A stretch of DNA of 64,000 nt from Zoroaster sp. YZ-2022 (Eukaryota > Echinodermata > Asteroidea > Forcipulatida > Zoroasteridae), in NCBI GenBank assembly GCA_029582265.1, contig CM055837.1, forward strand, positions 17,212,355 to 17,276,354, read 5' to 3'. This document shows positions 43,530-53,856 of the stretch, in pieces (position 1 is the stretch's first letter; each line of letters begins with the position of its first letter). The notes under the pieces are model-generated. The model worked only from the letters and a program-made list of their open reading frames with translations. It was not told where the DNA came from and did no database searches. Position numbers and translations under genes: made by a program.

Positions 43530-43949
43530 AAAAGACGTAAAATAAGTAAATGTTGAATTTTATTCAATTCAAATTACTCATCAGATCAGTCTTTATAAAT
43601 TGTATTACCTTCGATGTTCTCCACTCAACAGTCGGCGCCCTTGATTATACCGAGATGGTTATTTTCTACCACGTTCGTTGCCTTTAACTGTTCTTAAATT
43701 TAATTTTGTTCTTCTCGCTTTATAACCACTCCGAACCGACCCTTCAGGCGGTTGTGTAGACACACATGTAAGCCCAATAGATATATGTTACACCATATTG
43801 GAGCCTATTGATTTTAGGTTAGGAACACGTCCATTAAACAGTTCACCCTATGGCAGCAACCTTAAACCTTAATAATCTGAAATAGAAATGGCTGTTACGA
43901 TTTCTTCCCAGTGTGTTTATTTATGTTTCTTCATTGATCTGTTTTCCAG
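43530..43949. other. No gene recognised
   Basis: No supported feature. Confidence 0.5.
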
Positions 43950-44058
43950 TTGAGCAAATGATGATGATAACAATTTTGGACGATATTTTGGCTTTAAAAT
44001 TTCACGCTTTATATCTGATTAAAGATGTGTCGCTGTGTTTCCTCCGCGGTTTTTACAG
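43950..44058 (+). CDS. Possible internal coding exon (weak)
   Basis: 109 bp between a polypyrimidine acceptor (GATCTGTTTTCCAG) and a consensus donor (TTTTTACAG followed by GTAAGTTG). Only one frame is open, with 35 complete codons encoding a hydrophobic stretch (MITILDDILALKFHALYLIK core). I recognise no family. No partner exons were found, so this could be chance. It has no overlap with the repeats in the window. Confidence 0.2.
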
Positions 44059-44747
44059 GTAAGTTGTGGAATGTAAACCATTTTATGAGATCAATAATAA
44101 TTTCCCCTTAAAAAAATCTTTCAAATAAAACATTTCAAAACACCAAAAGTAGGAATTGAAAAAAGTAATGAACTGAAAAATAACTGAAAATGAGTATGTG
44201 ATTTCAGGCAATAATTACTGTAAAAAAGGTATTGGAAATCCCTTATTTGCGTTGTGTTAATTCTGTTACTTAGGTCACTCCACCAGCTTGTTACGTATGT
44301 ACGTGTAGATGTACCATTCATTATCCTTATTATGAGTGCACATTCTCAGTTTTTCATAGATTTAAAATTAGAATGAAATCAATCTCTGTGCATTGAATAG
44401 GAAGTTACAGTAATGTTAATTAAGAGTCATAAATGATAATAAATGGTACATTTACCTACGTAAGAAGGGCCACCTATCACAAAGCTTGCCCCAACCTGAT
44501 GGAAATGACCATACTCCAAGCTATATTTTCAATTTGAGAGCATTGTGATTGCGTTTCGCTGTTTTTCACCATCCTGAAAAAAGGTACGGCGATTGTTGTA
44601 CACACATCATTGGAATTGCATGGTCGCGTTGTCTTTTGTTATTTTGGCGGAATGCTTCAAGTCACAGCCGCATTGTTCCGTGTCAATGACGTCATATCAA
44701 AAGCTAACAGTGTCCCCAAGTACAATTTTTTTCTACAGTACACTTCG
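44059..44747. other. No gene recognised
   Basis: No supported feature. Confidence 0.5.
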
Positions 44748-45213
44748 TCCACTACATGCATTTGTATAATAAAATTGAATTTTTGACTGAACAAAGTTCC
44801 TCCACAACTGTGAATTACTATTATACAGAAAGGCTTTGCTTCTGAATTAATAGTTTAGATAAAAAAATTATAAAAACGCGCGCAAGGTCAAAGTTGAATC
44901 TCCCCCAAACTGAGAGGCCGGTATCTGGAGTAAATCGCGAGTCTCGAAGCGTGACGTCAGATCTTCAGGCTAGGTCGGTTCAACTACTCTTTTATCGCCA
45001 TACATGTAACTATGTTCACTCGGTCTAAGGGATCCCGGGTATCCCCACGACCTTCCGACTCGGAGTCTTTGGGATCTTCTATATCTCGCTCCAACCGCGC
45101 TTCAAGTAAACCTACGGGATCAGCTATATCCCTAAGGCAACCTACACACCTCCACTCACAGGACGCGTTCCGGAAACACACCGTCGTCAACCTCAGCCAA
45201 CGCACCCTCACTC
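44748..45213 (+). mobile_element. Tandem 5' partial copy of the Penelope element (pseudo-LTR)
   Basis: Repeats the first 464 bp of the following element at an offset of exactly 464 bp. It includes AAAGGCTTTGCTTCTGAATT, ACGCGCGCAAGGTCAAAG, the start codon region (MFTRSKGSRVSP) and ends CGCACCCTCACTCC. At least three substitutions separate the copies. Penelope-like elements typically insert as partial tandem copies of this sort. Confidence 0.85.
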
Positions 45214-45475
45214 CACTACATGCATTTGTATAATAAAATTGAATTTTTGACTGAACAAAGTTCCTCCACAACTGTGAATTACTATTATACAGAAAGGCTT
45301 TGCTTCTGAATTGATAGTTTAGATAAAAAAATTATAAAAACGCGCGCAAGGTCAAAGTTGAATCTCCCCCAAACTGAGAGGCCGGTATCTGGAGTAAATC
45401 GCGAGTCTCGAAGCGTGACGTCAGATCTTCAGGCTAGGTCGGTTCAACTACTCTTTTATCGCCATACATGTAACT

Positions 45476-47780
45476 ATGTTCACTCGGTCTAAGGGATCCC
45501 GGGTATCCCCACGACCTTCCGACTCGGAGTCTTTGGGATCTTCTATATCTCGCTCCAACCGCGCTTCAAGTAAACCTACGATATCAGCTATATCCCTAAG
45601 GCAACCTACACACCTCCGCTCACAGGACGCGTTCCGGAAACACACCGTCGTCAACCTCAGCCAACGCACCCTCACTCCTACCGAAACATCAGTACTGTCA
45701 CTGGGTATGAATTTCGCCCTCACACCCAAATCCATCCCAACGGAAGAAATCATCCAGTCAGTAGAACCAGTCCTACGACGTCTCAACAAAACGGAAGCTG
45801 ACGCTTTGGGGCAGCAATGCAGAAGTGGAGTATTGCGGACAGTGCCCAATGTGAGTGCGGAGACCCACTACAAACTGTGGAACATATCCTAAATAGCTGC
45901 CCTAAACACCGTCCCCCGAATGGCAAACGTGGTCTAATTGATCTTGACGTCAGGACGCTGGACTGGCTTGCCTCAACGGAGCTGAATGTCTAAGGACATA
46001 CGCCAGAAGAAGAAGAAGGAAGCTGACGACGTCCGACTACAGATGAGCCTCGTAGAGCCAAGCCAGCTAAGCCCAACCTCTCCAAGGGAGAGCTTTCTGC
46101 TCTACGTGACATCCGACAGGACAGCTCTATCCACATCCTCACCGCAGACAAAGGCAACGCTACAGTCATCATGGACCGATCGCAATATACAGACAAGGTA
46201 AGTGAAATCCTTTTATCTGGTTCATACCGCCCCCTCAAGAAGAACCCATCCCATCCACAGAGAAAAGAGTTGCCAGCAAACTCCTAGCCCTCCACCGTGT
46301 TGATGCACTCTCCACCCAACTCTACCGACACCTCAGACCCTCCAGCTCATCCTGCCCCAGGTTCTTTGGCCAGCCGAAGATCCACAAACCCGATGTTCCT
46401 CTCCGCCCTATCGTCGCCTCCAGAGGTTCACCCACTTACAACACAGCCCGGCATCTAGCTAAGATCCTCCGACCCTTGGTGGGTCTCACTCAGAACCACG
46501 TGTCCAACTCCAGTCAGTACGTGGAGATCACCCGAGGCCTCACCCAACCCAGCGACATCTTGGTTAGTTTTGATGTTGTCTCCCTATTCACCAATGTCCC
46601 AACTGAAGAGACATGCCTCCTGGTGAAGGACAGACTCGAACAAGACCTTTCCCTTGATGATCGCACATCACTCACCCCTGACCAAATTCATGACCTGCTA
46701 CTAACATGTGTCTCTTCAAGTTGTTTTCAATTTCAGGGCAAGTTCTACGAGCAGACAGCCGGGACCTCCATGGGATCCCCTCTATCCCCGGTCCTTGCTG
46801 ATATTTTCATGGAAGAGTTTGAAAACTCTTCCCTCAACACCGCCGACCTCCAACCAAACCTGTGGCTCCGATATGTTGATGACACCTTTGTGGTTTGGCC
46901 ACACGGCAGATCAGAGACACACTCCAGGATTTCCTACAACATCTCAACCAGCAACATCCGAGCATCAAGTTCACCATGGAAACAGAAGAAGATGGCAAGA
47001 TCTCGTTCCTCCATGTCGGCATTTCCAGAAACCATGACGGCACCCTACACCACAACGTTTACAGAAAGCCTACCCACACAGTCATCGGTCAACCGTACCC
47101 TCGTTCAACGCGCCTACAACATCTGTGACAAGGACAGCCTTCCCAAGGAACTACAGCACATCCGAACCACCCTCGAGCGCATCGGTTACAACCCCAGCAA
47201 GATCAGCACAGCGAAGCCAGTTCCTACCCCCGAACACAAGGTAAGTAATCTAACCCTTTCTACTTGTCTCCCCTCACTAGGTTCGACGGCACACAAAAAA
47301 CTCCAACGCATCCTCCGACAAGCGGGCATCCAAGTGTACCACTCAGCCCCCAGCAAACTCCAAGGACTTCTACACACCCACAAGGATAAACTGGATCCCA
47401 GCAACAGAGCGGGAGTCTACAGGATCCCCTGTGAGTGCGGGAAGGTGTACATCGGCGAAACAGGACGGAATCTCCCCATCAGACTTAAAGAACACCGAGC
47501 GCACGGCCGCAGAGGAGATTTCGAAAAGTCAGCCATCGTCAAGCTCTCGCACATCAAGGACCACCAGATAGACTGGCAGGCAGTCCAACTCATCACACCC
47601 ATCGACGCATGGCATCCCAGACGCATCAGAGAGGCCATCGAGATCGTCAAACACGACACTGTGCCACATGACATCGGCTTCTACATCAGCGACATTTGGC
47701 GACCACTACTACGGACTGAAGGATCTTCTATATCCAAAGTCCATAACCCATCCCAGACTGAGGGATCTCCTATATCCTAA
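45476..47780 (+). pseudogene. Penelope-like polyprotein: reverse transcriptase + GIY-YIG endonuclease (broken)
   Basis: This enzyme copies the element's RNA at a nick made by its own GIY-YIG nuclease. Visible parts: a basic Ser-rich N-terminus from ATG 45476; HILTADKGNATVIMD and FGQPKIHKPDVPLRPIV in the fingers region; RT motif A SFDVVSLFTNVP (Asp at 46572-46574), motif B GTSMGSPLSPVLADIFME, motif C YVDD (46872-46883); YRKPTHT; then the GIY-YIG domain with GVYRIPCECGKVYIGE (about 47411-47460), RLKEHR and REAIEI. Breaks: the LINE insertion after 45803, a frame change near 46056, another near 46910 within PHG/RSE, and a deletion with frame change near 47070 after YRKPTHT. Unable to code for a working enzyme as it stands. 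Confidence 0.9.
45804..46017 (+). mobile_element. Truncated RTE/Jockey-like LINE 3' end, 11-bp TSD
   Basis: 214-bp insert flanked by GGAAGCTGACG (45793-45803 and 46018-46028). It encodes a C-terminal CCHC-type knuckle (CECGDPLQTVEHILNSC) and LDVRTLDWLASTELNV before a stop, then a short tail ending AGAAGAAGAAG. It lies inside the Penelope coding region and so dates after that copy inserted. Confidence 0.88.
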
Positions 47781-47978
47781 GTCAACCACCCTCCTTCCCC
47801 CTGTGCTTGTTAACAACTTATTCAGTTCAGTGAGCACACACTCCTCTCCCAACCCCTAGGATCCTAGTCTCAACAGTTCCCGCATGCGCGCCTCAACGAA
47901 CTAATCCTCCAGCATCCATTCATCGGGTGATCCTCCAGCAGTCTACTTAAGCAGCAGCATTTTCCAGAGTCCGGCATT

Positions 47979-48018
47979 CTCCTGAGGACGATCAGAGCAT
48001 ACTGATCGAAACGTCGAG
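47979..48018 (+). ncRNA. Hammerhead-like ribozyme in the Penelope 3' region
   Basis: CTC (stem I) - CTGAGGA - C - GATCAG AGCATA CTGATC (stem II) - GAAA - CGTC - GAG (stem I). The predicted cleavage point is after the C of CGTC. Stem III is minimal (AC/GT). One unpaired base sits between the core and stem II in all copies. Confidence 0.62.
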
Positions 48019-48059
48019 TTGTACCTCCAGTTCTTTTCAGAACTAATTACGGTACTACG

Positions 48060-48593
48060 CAATAAGCCTTTTGCGTGTTGATTAACATATCGGCTCGGAA
48101 CCCTGTAACACTGATACCGCAGATCAGTTTATAGTGCGCCCGCACCAGACTATTCGTGACCGGATGTCAGCAGCCGAGTCTCTGTTGCCAGTCACGTGAT
48201 TCGGGGCAAGCTTTTTCCGCTTTTTCTTAGAAACCAACAATACTGCAGCGGTGCGTGGTCTGGTACCTGCAACATATAACTCAATGATCAACGCATTAAT
48301 AACGTTTAACTTCCTTAGAACTAAAGTTAATGCAGCTGTTTTGACGTATTTGATTGTCCACTATACGTTAGAAAAAACACGGAAATACATGTACTTCGTC
48401 TTTTGTTGCAAAGAAACTCCTGCAAAATCATGTCACCGAAACTCTTTAGAAACTACATAAAGGCCTATTCAAACACGCATGGTTGCATCGTTTACGTCCG
48501 GCGCGGCCGTAAAGCTTGCCCCGAATCACGTGGCATAGTAACAGTCGCTACGCACAGGGGTCAAAGTCTGGGTCACTTGCACAAGGCTTATTG
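48060..48593. mobile_element. 534-bp MITE-like element with long subterminal inverted repeats
   Basis: Ends CAATAAGCCTTTTGC (48060-48074) and its inverse GCACAAGGCTTATTG (48579-48593), one mismatch. A second perfect 21-bp inverted pair lies inside (48193-48213, 48512-48532; GTGATTCGGGGCAAGCTT). Inserted in a CAATTG palindrome of the Penelope tail, which hides the exact target duplication. No transposase. Confidence 0.82.
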
Positions 48594-48699
48594 AGCATTT
48601 CACATGGTGTCACCGCAATTACTCTTACTTATCCTCCTCACCATGCAAAGCTACAAGTTCTACATACATGTAACTATCTATGATTTAACTTAACCATAC

Positions 48700-48770
48700 T
48701 TCCTTTGTGTTCCCCCTCATTTTTGCCCATGTGCCCCGCCCCCTTTTATGAGACTTTGGATCCGCGCCTG
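48700..48770. mobile_element. GGATCCGCCCC MITE fragment
   Basis: CCCCCTCATTTTTGCCCATG, GCCCCCTTTTATGAGACTT, TGGATCCGCGCCTGG. Right end only. Confidence 0.5.
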
Positions 48771-48798
48771 GACGTTATTGCGTGTCTATCAGGGATAA

Positions 48799-48916
48799 TT
48801 AGAAGATGGAACGTGCGTCTACGAATGTGACGTCACACGTAGTGTGTTCACATAGAAGAAAACAATACGTGTGACGTCACATTCGTTTATGAACACTTTT
48901 ACGTTCCGTCTTCTAA
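48799..48916. mobile_element. Small foldback element with CRE palindromes
   Basis: TTAGAAGATGGAACGT on the left and ACGTTCCGTCTTCTAA on the right, with CGAATGTGACGTCACACGTA and its inverse inside. Each arm contains TGACGTCA. Confidence 0.75.
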
Positions 48917-49734
48917 TGTTCTCTTGTTAAACATACGTGTACGTTGGGAGTTTCAAATTTAGCAACACATTAAAAATAATCTCAAAAGAACACATATTCA
49001 TGATTAAGTGCCTGGTATTGCTGAATGTTTGTTTTGTTTTGTTTTGTCATATGAATTATCTATCCATGTGGTAAATTGCTCGAAGGTACACAAACCATCA
49101 CTCAAACCATGCATAGAATGAAAACAATTCGTAGACGCATGAGTGAAATTTAATCAGCGGAGGTCCAAGAATAGAATTGTATGCCCCGCCGAAGAAATCA
49201 TCTAGGACCCCGTGTCTGCATGTCTCTGCTTCGTATGTCCCATATATTTGGCGGTATGGCTTGCTGTGATTTTACCGAAGTTGCCCCTAGACTATATCGC
49301 TCTGCCTTCACAGAACAAACAGGATTGGGTCTACTAATTTGAACTTTGAGTGCTGTTTTGTTGTGATAATTTAATTGTCATTTGGCCTATGTGAGAGATC
49401 ATTTGAAAAAAAGGTGCTACTTACGTTTCAATAAAACATAATCTGACATTTGTTCGTCTGGCTTTTATCCAGACGTTAAGATGAGACATAAATATTGTTA
49501 TTATTTTTTTTGGTTATATTAGAATATGGTTTAAGACGATCCTGTTTTCAGGAGGTGAATCCATTTTGCACCGGATGTGGCGGGTGCCTATTGTGCCAAT
49601 ATTTAAATAGTTTCGATTCACAAATCGATACGGTCTACACATTAGTGAACAAATCCTTACTTTCCACACCCAACGTTAATTGAGCGCATTTTTGATTCAG
49701 TATCCAAAGACATCGCACATGTCACTACTCATTT
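48917..49734. other. No gene recognised
   Basis: A Cys-rich peptide (CTGCGGCLLC) is encoded near 49560-49600 but has no identifiable family or splice context. Confidence 0.45.
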
Positions 49735-50260
49735 CCAGTTTTCTCAGTTCTTTACTTTTTAAAATTCCTAATCATTTTCAGTTGTAAATTTTGTTCCAGT
49801 TCCTGTACTTTTCATTGTTTTTGCTTTTCAATTCTAACGTTTTCCCCGTTTTCTACTAATTTTTAGTTCTACTTGTTTTCAGTCCATGTCTCCTTTCAGT
49901 TTCTAGTCATTTTCAGTTAATTCCTGCGTTTTTAAGTTTCTACATTAAAACAAAACAATCTTCAATTTGTGTAGTTCCTACTCGTTTTTCTGTTCCTGTC
50001 CTTTTCCAGTTCTACTCATTGGCAGTCCCTCTGTGTGCTATTCAGTCTCTTTACGGTGTTTTTTGTTTTAGTTTTTCTACTAATTTTCAGCTCCTACTCG
50101 TTTTTCAGTTCCGGTAATTTTTTCAGTTCCAGTGGCCATTTACAGTTCCTACTTGTTTTTCTGTTCCTTCTCATTTTTAATTTCCTACTCGTTTTCAGTC
50201 CAGGTAATATTCCAGTTCCTACTCATGTTCAGTTTCTTTCAGTGTCATTCTCTTGATTCT
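49735..50260. repeat. Degenerate short tandem repeat (CAGTTCCTACTCNTTTT)
   Basis: Roughly 15-20 bp units such as CAGTTCCTACTCGTTTTT and CAGTTCCTGTACTTTTC repeat irregularly, T-rich on the plus strand. The apparent Phe/Ser-rich frames are by-products. Confidence 0.7.
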
Positions 50261-51167
50261 CCTCAAAGTTCTTTTCCCGTCAAAATCAGTGCAAAAAAAA
50301 CGAGATTATCGTAGAAATGTTCCTGCGAGAGCTACAACTCTTTGCCCCAGTAACACTTCAAGGGATGATTCTCAAATATGATTATCTCTAATCCGGTACA
50401 AAATGAAAGTCTTATCGGTAAGATTTGAATTACCATTATCATGTGAATCTTCCGATGATGAGAATACGTGCTGGGTAATCCAATTTGAAATACAGGCTGA
50501 AGTGACACTATAGCCTGTTATAAGTGTTTGAAGAGGTATCACACGTATTTTTTGCTAACATTAATTTAATTTTTCTTAAAAATTACAGCACCTCGGACGA
50601 AACCATTTCTAGTGAAGATTGATGCCATCATCGGCTTGACTCCACAATTGGCCACAATTCAACATTAAAAAAAAAATCTGATTATGAATTAATGAATTAT
50701 CAGGATACTCAGGAAGATTTATTGACTTTACATCAAGTTAGCTTTGGTAACTTCGTAATCAAGGTAATTACCAATGTTAATACTTTTCCTTAAAAGCCAC
50801 TTTAAACTGTTGGTAATCTTTAAAAACAAACAAACAAACACCCCAACAAACACCCCCCCCAAAAACAAAAACAAAAACAAAAACAGAAAACCCAAAACCA
50901 TACATGATCATAGTTTTACATAAATGGTGATTTATTCGGTTGAGTACCAGTCGAATTAGAACTTTATACTTGTTATGTAAAAGAAATACACAGTTCAGTG
51001 GTTCAGCGGGTAATTTGAATTGGTGCGTTACACAAGGTATATATAGGAGTTTAATGCGGTCACTTCACGCTTGCTAGCAGCACTGAGCTATACAGCACAC
51101 TTAAACCCAGTTGCTGCAGCACGCAGATACACCAATTTTGGATGTTATTGTAGTTTACTATGAATAG
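50261..51167. other. Dispersed repeat and (AAAAC)n, no gene
   Basis: 50555-50660 is a minus-strand dispersed repeat piece (GAAGATTGATGCCATCATCG). 50818-50892 is a CAAA/AAAAC microsatellite with a C run. Confidence 0.55.
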
Positions 51168-51298
51168 AGAATTAGCTGTTGCAAACTGCTTACCAACCTA
51201 AATACACGTGGTATATGCAAAACTGTAGTTTTATTGGCCATACGTTTCGAACCTATCAGGTTCTTTCGCAAAGGCAAAATGGACGATATACAATGTCT
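51168..51298 (-). mobile_element. Penelope-like tail, third type (tentative)
   Basis: Minus strand: GCGAAAGAACCTGATAGGTT then CGAAACGTATGGCCAATAAA. Similar to 25600-25715 and, with a deletion in the middle, 31965-32080. Confidence 0.4.
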
Positions 51299-51512
51299 TG
51301 AAATTTACAAAGTATGGATGTAGTTAGAAATATTTGAGGTCTACTGGATTTACCGTGAGTGTACACCATCGGTTATTACCCAGGATGGAAATGATACCAA
51401 ACATCCTGAGAAGGTATGCGAATACAAATTAAAATCCGAAACGGCTTACCGAAAGCATACAACATTTTTTAATAATTTGAGTGGTTTTTTTTCTTCGATA
51501 TTTGCTCCCATT

Positions 51513-51730
51513 AAAGGGACAATATTGTCACGATCAGCAGAGCAGACTTTCAATGGGGCATGGAATCGGTGTCTTAGATGAACACAGTGATTGAAAATTA
51601 CTGGCTGATTTCAGCAGCAGCAATGGTAATATGACCTTATCATGTGGGGGTATTATTTTCAGTCACTGAGTTAATCTAAAACTAGTACTCCGATTCCATG
51701 CCCTGTTGATCGTGACGATATTGCCCCTAT
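51513..51730. mobile_element. Foldback MITE, AAGGGACAATAT family, copy 2
   Basis: Same element as 3187-3404, inverted: TTAAAGGGACAATATTGTCA, GGCATGGAATCGGTGTC, and inverse CCGATTCCATGCCC. Confidence 0.75.
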
Positions 51731-51912
51731 AACGACACAGAGAAATCATAAGCTTTCTCGGCTTACTTTCTGTACATATTTCTTAGTTTTTATAGACGAT
51801 GTGACCTATAACGTCACGCCTTAACCTAACCAAAAACAGCGTGTTTTTGCCCAGCAATATGTGCGCGCATCCTGTTTTGGTTTAGGGGTTACGTCACAGG
51901 TCAATTATAGTG

Positions 51913-52178
51913 TTAACCCTTACCCCCTAGGTATTCTGGCTAGGAACCTTCCTGAATCCTCCAAAATCCATCAGTGCACTTTTGGAAACATGCCCTTATC
52001 TTCAAAATGCACTGTGCTTTTTCGTTGATCTTTCATATTCAGCACGTATGGCCTGTACTTCTTGCCAGGTAGTAATTTTGCCCCATTTGAAGAAGTGAAA
52101 GTACCCGTTTCTAACAGTGCTGAATTTTTCAAAAAAGGGCCCCTTGGAGGATTTTGATGGATTTGGGATGGTTAGGGT
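51913..52178 (+). mobile_element. MITE with ACCCTAACC-type ends, copy 2
   Basis: Starts TTAACCCTTACCCCCTAGG, ends GATTTGGGATGGTTAGGGT. One copy only of the unit that is triplicated at 4344. Confidence 0.75.
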
Positions 52179-52355
52179 GGAGATCAATGGAGATCAATGA
52201 CACGATGTCACTGTAATCCTGTTCGTAAGTGTGACGTAGTTCAGTATGGTTGCATCTTATATATAGTCGCATGCCCGGTAAAATGACACTAATCTTTCTT
52301 AAGTCCTTCTTCCGAGCACATGACGATATATTTTACCAAACGTGTATGCTGTATA

Positions 52356-52395
52356 TACACTATAATTCTACACTATAATTCTACACTATAGACCA
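52356..52395. repeat. 14-bp tandem repeat, about 3 copies
   Basis: CACTATAATTCTA repeated. Confidence 0.75.
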
Positions 52396-53409
52396 CAGTT
52401 TTACACAAAACTTACTTTATGGTAAGCTGATAATGATATCAAACATCCCTTGAAATATTTCTGTCTAAAGTGCTATCATTTTTGTCAAATAAGTGAAATT
52501 CAATTCTGTCTTCGGATAACCGAAATTAATTTTGGAATTTATTTCACTTGTTTTACTGAAACGACAGCAGTTGAGACAGAACTATTTCAAGGGATTGCTG
52601 GTACTATCAGGGAATGGATATGAACAATCTCTTATGCATTTTCACTTTTCTTTAACGACACAGCGAAATAAGAAACACTCACAGCTTAGTCTCTGCATAT
52701 TTTTCTTAGTTGTTATAAATTATTGATTTATTTAAATTCATTTTTTACAAACGTGTATAACTTTGTAAGGACTGACCACCAATACCGCACATTATAAATA
52801 GATAATATCATTTGTCCCAACCCTCTAGGCATTCCAACGCTCCTGTATTGAAGTTCCTGTTCAGAGCACCACACGCAGTTGGTCGCGAATCCTGGTCATA
52901 GAATTAGCTCTTCCGGCTTTCCCCGGCTGAGAGCGGGTGGAGCAAGTTTTGCAGGCGGTGAGATCTTCGGATTAGCTTGCACAAGCTGGCTTCGACAGCC
53001 GTTGTGCGAACTGCATATCCTCTGGCGGATTTTTAGAAACACTTTCCAAGCGATATCTTTGCAAATGTTGTTCAAAGCATCTTCGTGAACTTTTAGCTGG
53101 TTAAAGATGCATGTTCTGGGTGAAATTGTTTCTATTGTCCAATCATGGAGGTTTCCTTTTTCCATGGTCCAATTGAGTCAGCGACAACATTCACTCAATT
53201 AACCACTGCTCTCGAATAGTGGGTCTTGCGAGCGTGGTAAATTGACGCGTGATATGATCGGATCGACTCGCAACTTCAGCCATTCATCTTATGCAATTCC
53301 TGAAAATGCATCCATACTTTTGAAGAATCAAGAGATGTGTACAGAAACTAACCTGTGAAAGTTTCAGCATATTTCATTGTGCCAAAACAAGAACAAAAGT
53401 GGAAAATAC
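52396..53409. other. Dispersed repeat then unrecognised DNA
   Basis: 52425-52490 is a dispersed repeat piece. 52896-53165 has a minus-strand frame of 89 codons in GC-richer DNA without recognisable domain; possibly exon or old element. Confidence 0.4.
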
Positions 53410-53475
53410 ATTTGGGCAATTCCATGACTACTCACGTTACATTTTTGTGATTTTGGGCCTACTCTTAATACCATA

Positions 53476-53508
<33 letters not shown>

Positions 53509-53856
53509 CATTTCTGGTAATGAAACCAAGGGATGCCTCAGAAAAGCGCACTTAAGCACTGTAAGCTCGAAAGCCTGAGGAAACCTGTAAACAAGGGCGC
53601 TTGCAATGTGAACCAGAAACACCGGGGTAAACCCCTTACACTTCCACGATAAGTGTTCTGGGTTCTTTTACGTGCATTACTTAATCTAGTACACGGGACC
53701 TACGGCTTAACGTCCCATCCGAAGGACGAAGCAATTATGGTTAAGTATCTTGCTCAAGGACACAAGTGTCACGACCGGGGCTCGAACCCACACCCTGCTG
53801 CTGGCAACACCAGAACTTGAGTTCGGTGCGCTAGACCGCTCGGCCACGACACTCCT
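53476..53856 (-). mobile_element. SINE with long alternative body
   Basis: Minus strand: head GTGTCGTGGCCGAGCGGTC, B box GGTTCGAGCCCC, CCTTCGGATGGGACGTTAAG, GTGCATT...AAAGAACCCAGAAC, then a unique stretch (CTTGTTTACAGGTTTCCTC) and (AAT)n. The GCGCCTTGAGC tail is absent. It splits the dispersed repeat whose uninterrupted form is at 38470-38530. Confidence 0.85.

Larger units (their letters stand above)
45214..48664 (+). mobile_element. Near-complete Penelope-like element with nested insertions
   Basis: Order: 5' region, N-terminal coding part, small LINE insertion (45804-46017), reverse transcriptase, GIY-YIG endonuclease, 3' UTR, hammerhead-like motif (47979-48018), tail to TTACGG, a 534-bp MITE-like insertion (48060-48593), and the tail end (TTTCACATGGTGTCACCGC...GCTACAAGTTCTACAT). 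The truncated copy at 28176 and the many short tails in the window belong to the same family. Confidence 0.9.

Noticed and set aside
44040..44070. Part of a Penelope or MITE boundary
   Set aside because: No inverted repeat or copy elsewhere in the window; kept only as a weak exon candidate.
46198..46210. Splice donor AAG/GTAAGT inside the reverse transcriptase
   Set aside because: It encodes KVSEI in the expected protein frame; no matching acceptor is needed.
47239..47278. 40-nt intron in the Penelope gene (GTAAGT...CTCACTAG)
   Set aside because: The unspliced frame continues smoothly into the GIY-YIG domain, and removal of 40 nt would break it. Penelope elements can carry introns, so this was considered, but the coding reading fits better.
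52896..53165. 89-codon minus-strand gene
   Set aside because: GC-richer than its surroundings but no family, splice or promoter evidence.
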